This document shows, piece after piece, positions 61,203-64,000 of a stretch of 64,000 bases of DNA (positions are counted from its first letter, which is position 1; the number at the start of each line of letters is the position of its first letter). Under the pieces are notes generated by a model. It did not search any database, was not told where the DNA came from, and was given only the letters and a program-made list of their open reading frames with translations. The DNA comes from Flavobacterium cutihirudinis (lineage in GTDB: Bacteria; Bacteroidota; Bacteroidia; Flavobacteriales; Flavobacteriaceae). Location: the NCBI RefSeq assembly GCF_003385895.1, contig NZ_QRDQ01000009.1, forward strand, positions 806,001 to 870,000, written 5' to 3'. The translations under genes and the position numbers were made by a program.

Positions 61203-61395
61203 CTAAGGTTCAAAGTTGCAAAGTTACAGAGGTACAAAGTTTAAAATCTTTGTCGCTATGTTACCTATTAACCTGCTATTAGTAATATCTCTTTTATGCT
61301 TCAATACAGTCTTAAAGTTGTTTTTCTAAGTTATAAAAAATTCAAATAAAAAAACTTTGAACCTTTATCCCTCTGTAACTTTGCAACTTAAAAAA
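61203..61395. repeat. AAGGTTCAAAGTTGCAAAG palindrome spanning the full gap
   Basis: TAAGGTTCAAAGTTGCAAAG (61203 on) and its counterpart CTTTGCAACTTAAAAAAC (61376 on) and AACTTTGAACCTTTAT pair in a 190-base region that fills the gap between the sigma-54 activator start and the ABC permease stop. It shares words with 35501-35673 and 39984-40059. Confidence 0.75.
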
Positions 61396-62712
61396 CTAGT
61401 ACTTCAGCCACTTATACAATTCCTTCCAAGTTGGTTTTTTCCCGTACATTAAAATACCAATTCGGTAAATTTTTGCAGCGAACCAAACGACAAGGAAAAA
61501 GGTAGCAAACAATAATGATACCGAAATTGCGATTTGCCACCACGGCACACCAAATGGAATACGCATTAACATTACTATTGGTGAAGTAAGCGGAATCATT
61601 GAAAATGCAACCGCAACAGTTCCGTGTGGATCATTCACTACTGTAAAAAATCCGATGTATACACTTAAAATTAAAGGCATTAAAATTGGCAAAAGAAACT
61701 GCTGCGAATCGGTTTGATTATCGACTGCGGCACCAATTGCCGCGTAAAACGAACTGTACAGAAAATAACCCCCAATAAAATAAATTACAAAGCCAATAAT
61801 AATGCTGGCAATTGGCAGATTCCATAATTCAACAATATACATTTGTGCCGAGCCTGAGAGTTCGTGTTGCGCTGATTGCATTAACTCTGGTGAAATTCGC
61901 GCAGTTGGCCCAACATTTACACCAAAAAATGCCGAAGCAGCAAACATTAATCCCAAACCAATAATTGCCCAAATTATAAATTGTAAAATTCCAGCCAGTG
62001 AAGTTCCAACAATTTTACCAATCATTAACTGAAATGGTTTTACCGATGAAATTATAATTTCAATAATTCGGTTTGTTTTTTCTTCGATTACGCTTCTCAT
62101 TACCATATTTCCATAGATGATAATGAACATCATAATTAAATAACCAAAAGCACCGCCTATTGCGATTTTGATTTCATTTAAACCTTTTAAACTTTCTTCA
62201 CCTGAAGCTTTAACCAAATGGATATTTACATTTGACTGTGCTTTCTGGATTGCCAAAGTATCCAGTTTTGCTTCTTCCAGATTTAGCTTCGTAATTTTAT
62301 TTCCAATGATATCCTGCGTGTTTTCAATAAAAGAAATACTCGGACTATTATTCGAAATGAATTCAATTTTATTTTCTAAATCTTTTGAATTATTTGTCTT
62401 TGGAACAATAATTAATCCGCTGAAATTCTCTTTTGTAATACTGTCTTTTAAAGCTTTTACATCAATTTCAGATAAATTATAGTACTTAAATTCTGAACCT
62501 TTTTTATTTTCTTTCAGAAAGTCAGGAGCAAAAAGCCCTGTTTCATCGTGAATTGCAATTCGTTTTGTTTCAGCTTTCATTGAACTCAAATAACCAATAA
62601 AAACCGCAATCGCCACAAATAAAAGCGGACTCAAAAAAGTCATGACAACAAAAGATTTATTGCGGACTTTGGCAATAAATTCTCTTTTTATAATTAATGA
62701 AATAATACTCAT
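61396..62712 (-). CDS. ABC-2-type transporter permease (NatB-like)
   Basis: 438 residues. One membrane helix at 20-42 (VVMTFLSPLLFVAIAVFIGYL) is followed by a large extracytoplasmic domain (about 45-175), then five further helices (LIMMFIIIYGNMVMRSV, IVGTSLAGILQFIIWAIIGLGLMF, ASIIIGFVIYFIGGYFLYSS, LLPILMPLILSVYIGFFTV, PLTSPIVMLMRI). VIEEKTNRIIEIIISSVKPFQLMIGK is the conserved ABC-2 element. This is the NatB organisation for sodium or drug export. The ATPase subunit is encoded 97 bases upstream on the same strand, separated by a palindrome. Confidence 0.88.
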   Translation of the reverse strand: MSIISLIIKREFIAKVRNKSFVVMTFLSPLLFVAIAVFIGYLSSMKAETKRIAIHDETGLFAPDFLKENKKGSEFKYYNLSEIDVKALKDSITKENFSGLIIVPKTNNSKDLENKIEFISNNSPSISFIENTQDIIGNKITKLNLEEAKLDTLAIQKAQSNVNIHLVKASGEESLKGLNEIKIAIGGAFGYLIMMFIIIYGNMVMRSVIEEKTNRIIEIIISSVKPFQLMIGKIVGTSLAGILQFIIWAIIGLGLMFAASAFFGVNVGPTARISPELMQSAQHELSGSAQMYIVELWNLPIASIIIGFVIYFIGGYFLYSSFYAAIGAAVDNQTDSQQFLLPILMPLILSVYIGFFTVVNDPHGTVAVAFSMIPLTSPIVMLMRIPFGVPWWQIAISVSLLFATFFLVVWFAAKIYRIGILMYGKKPTWKELYKWLKY

Positions 62713-62715
62713 TTT

Positions 62716-62807
62716 TAGATTAGTTAGATTTTTAGACTTCTTAGATTGTTAGATTTTTTTGATTCTCAGATTTGATCTAAAAATCTAAGATATCTAACAA
62801 TCTAAAG
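62716..62807. repeat. TTAGATTGTTAGAT palindrome between ABC genes
   Basis: Repeats of TTAGATT on the plus strand (62716, 62724, 62741, 62748) are answered by AATCTAA and ATCTAACAATCTAA (62789-62803). It lies inside an apparent operon, between ATPase and permease genes, so it should act within the transcript rather than as a terminator. Confidence 0.7.
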
Positions 62808-62809
62808 AT

Positions 62810-63730
62810 CTATCCTGTTACGGTTTGAATAAAAATATCGTTTATGCTTGGAATTTTTTCAACGAAATGTGTTACTTGTCCGCGTTGTGTAAGGACATTT
62901 AATAATTCATTTGGCGAAGCATTCCCAATTTGAATATTCAATTTCAAATCATCATTTAGTGATTTAAAACTCGCAGGCGAAACCGTGAATTTTTGCGTAA
63001 TATCATACATCAAACCTTCAACATTGCTGGTCAAAATTCCAACTTCAAAACTATTGGTTCTAAATTGTCGTTTTACATCAACAACTTTTCCTTCAATCAA
63101 TTTATTAGACTTATGAATTAAAGCAATATTTTCACAAAGTTCTTCTACACTTTCCATTCTGTGTGTCGAAAAAATGATAGTAGAACCTTGTTCTTTCAAG
63201 GCTAAAATTTCATCCTTAATCACATTTGCATTAACAGGATCAAATCCGGAAAATGGTTCATCTAAAATCAGCAATTTTGGCTTATGCAAAACACAAACCA
63301 CAAACTGAATTTTTTGTGCCATTCCTTTAGAAAGTTCTTGGATTTTCTTGTTCCACCAACCTTGAATTCCTAAACGGCCAAACCAAAAATCCAATTGTTT
63401 TTTGGCTTCAGCTTTAGAAAGTCCTTTCATTTGAGCCAAATACAAACATTGCTCACCTACTTTCATGGAGCTGTACAAACCTCTTTCTTCAGGAAGATAC
63501 CCAATAGTTTGCACGTGTTTAGGTTGTAGTTTTTCTCCATCCAGAATTACTTCACCGCTGTCTGGCATAGTAATTTGGTTTATGATTCGGATTAAGGAAG
63601 TTTTTCCAGCTCCATTGGGACCTAAAAGTCCATATATACTGCCTTTTGGCACATTTAATGAAACTTCGTTAAGCGCTACATAATCGCCATATTTCTTTAC
63701 GACTTTATGTACTTCGAGTAAGTTGCTCAT
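62810..63730 (-). CDS. ABC transporter ATPase (NatA-like)
   Basis: 306 residues from the ATG at 63730; an upstream in-frame ATG adds 15 basic residues and is rejected since homologues start at MSNLLEVHKVVKKYG. Walker A is GPNGAGKTSL (about 38-47), signature LSKGMAQKIQF, Walker B LILDEPFSGFDPVN, and H-loop STHRME. The C-terminal 80 residues form a DUF4162-like domain. It powers export by the permease at 61396. Unknown cargo; Na+ or drug is typical for NatAB. Confidence 0.9.
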   Translation of the reverse strand: MSNLLEVHKVVKKYGDYVALNEVSLNVPKGSIYGLLGPNGAGKTSLIRIINQITMPDSGEVILDGEKLQPKHVQTIGYLPEERGLYSSMKVGEQCLYLAQMKGLSKAEAKKQLDFWFGRLGIQGWWNKKIQELSKGMAQKIQFVVCVLHKPKLLILDEPFSGFDPVNANVIKDEILALKEQGSTIIFSTHRMESVEELCENIALIHKSNKLIEGKVVDVKRQFRTNSFEVGILTSNVEGLMYDITQKFTVSPASFKSLNDDLKLNIQIGNASPNELLNVLTQRGQVTHFVEKIPSINDIFIQTVTG

Positions 63731-63827
63731 TTGTTTTTTAGGATTTTCTGCTTTGCTTTTACCATTCTGGCGCAAGCGACTGTAAAAGTAAATAATTCGA
63801 AGCTAATCTTCGCCGTATTACGTAAAA

Positions 63828-63858
63828 AACCCATTCTAAATTTATGTTAGAATGGGCT
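63828..63858 (-). terminator. Intrinsic terminator of dnaJ
   Basis: CCCATTCTAA (63830-63839) and TTAGAATGGG (63847-63856), with a T-run on the minus strand 30 bases after the stop codon of dnaJ. Confidence 0.8.
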
Positions 63859-63892
63859 TTATACTTATTTAAACATTTCAAAAAAGTTCAAT

Positions 63893-64000
63893 TTATGAAA
63901 ACATATCTTTTACTTTCTCAAAAAATGATTTCTCTGATTTCTCCGGACTCGGAACAAAATGTTCGTCAGTTAGAGCATTTTCAAAGAATTGTTTTTGTTC
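63893..64000 (-). CDS. dnaJ: C-terminal end of probable chaperone DnaJ (partial)
   Basis: The last 35 codons on the minus strand, cut by the window edge (EQKQFFENALTDEHFVPSPE, then KSEKSFFEKVKDMFS and a stop). The pattern of an acidic helix followed by K-S-F-F-x-K-V-K and a final hydrophobic end resembles DnaJ C-termini. The assignment rests on this short stretch only, and another protein with the same tail is possible. Its terminator lies just downstream and it is followed by the NatA gene on the same strand. Confidence 0.6.
   Translation of the reverse strand, partial: EQKQFFENALTDEHFVPSPEKSEKSFFEKVKDMFS

Noticed and set aside
1..64000. tRNA, rRNA, insertion sequence or prophage genes
   Set aside because: No cloverleaf, rRNA-like conserved stretch, transposase or phage protein was recognised by eye on either strand; short tRNAs could be missed.

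Overview
The window looks like a chromosomal segment of a Flavobacterium-type bacterium (Bacteroidota). The reasons are the low GC content, a SusC/SusD pair, promoters with the TAnnTTTG -7 element, and many lineage-typical lipoproteins and outer-membrane proteins. No rRNA, tRNA, CRISPR array, prophage or transposase gene was recognised. The left edge begins just after the stop codon of a complete gene. The right edge cuts a probable dnaJ.

Layout. (1) 1-15.6 kb is a polysaccharide utilisation locus that probably targets a fucose-containing glycan: an L-fuconate-dehydratase-like enolase, a GH29 alpha-L-fucosidase, a GH43/GH117-like beta-propeller enzyme, SusC, SusD, a large GH2 enzyme and two paralogous AraC regulators. 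(2) 15.8-25.8 kb is mostly housekeeping: an ABC-F ATPase, a four-helix-bundle protein flanked by inverted repeats, FKBP, a methyltransferase, a LolD-like ATPase, a cobalamin adenosyltransferase, DUF2795 and SecA. (3) 25.9-29.8 kb is a probable copper-handling operon: a small secreted CNGRC protein, an MbnP-like lipoprotein, an MbnH-like di-heme enzyme and an outer-membrane protein with a DCDACGCS motif. (4) 29.8-45.5 kb holds TrmH, a sirtuin, PurB, a KefB-like antiporter, a peroxiredoxin, an AEC transporter, an Rrf2/oxidoreductase pair, MeaB, an LtaS-like protein, MATE and PPK2. (5) 45.7-52.8 kb contains lipoproteins, a CPBP protease, and an ECF sigma / membrane anti-sigma-like / plug-vWA cassette in which TonB-receptor plug modules occur without a beta-barrel. 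(6) 52.8-64 kb is housekeeping: SDR, MtaB, HAD, GNAT, a degenerate DEAD-box protein, a sigma-54 activator without a DNA-binding domain, an ABC-2 exporter and the end of dnaJ.

The least expected signals are outside genes. Four copies of a structured RNA-like element (27.3, 28.7, 33.1 and 45.6 kb) share conserved single-stranded blocks and compensatory stem changes. Three of them lie 13-38 bases before a start codon. The family probably corresponds to the Flavo-1 motif, recalled from memory and not searched. In addition, at least fifteen intergenic gaps are filled by long palindromes built from several different repeated word families, often running exactly from one stop codon to the next.
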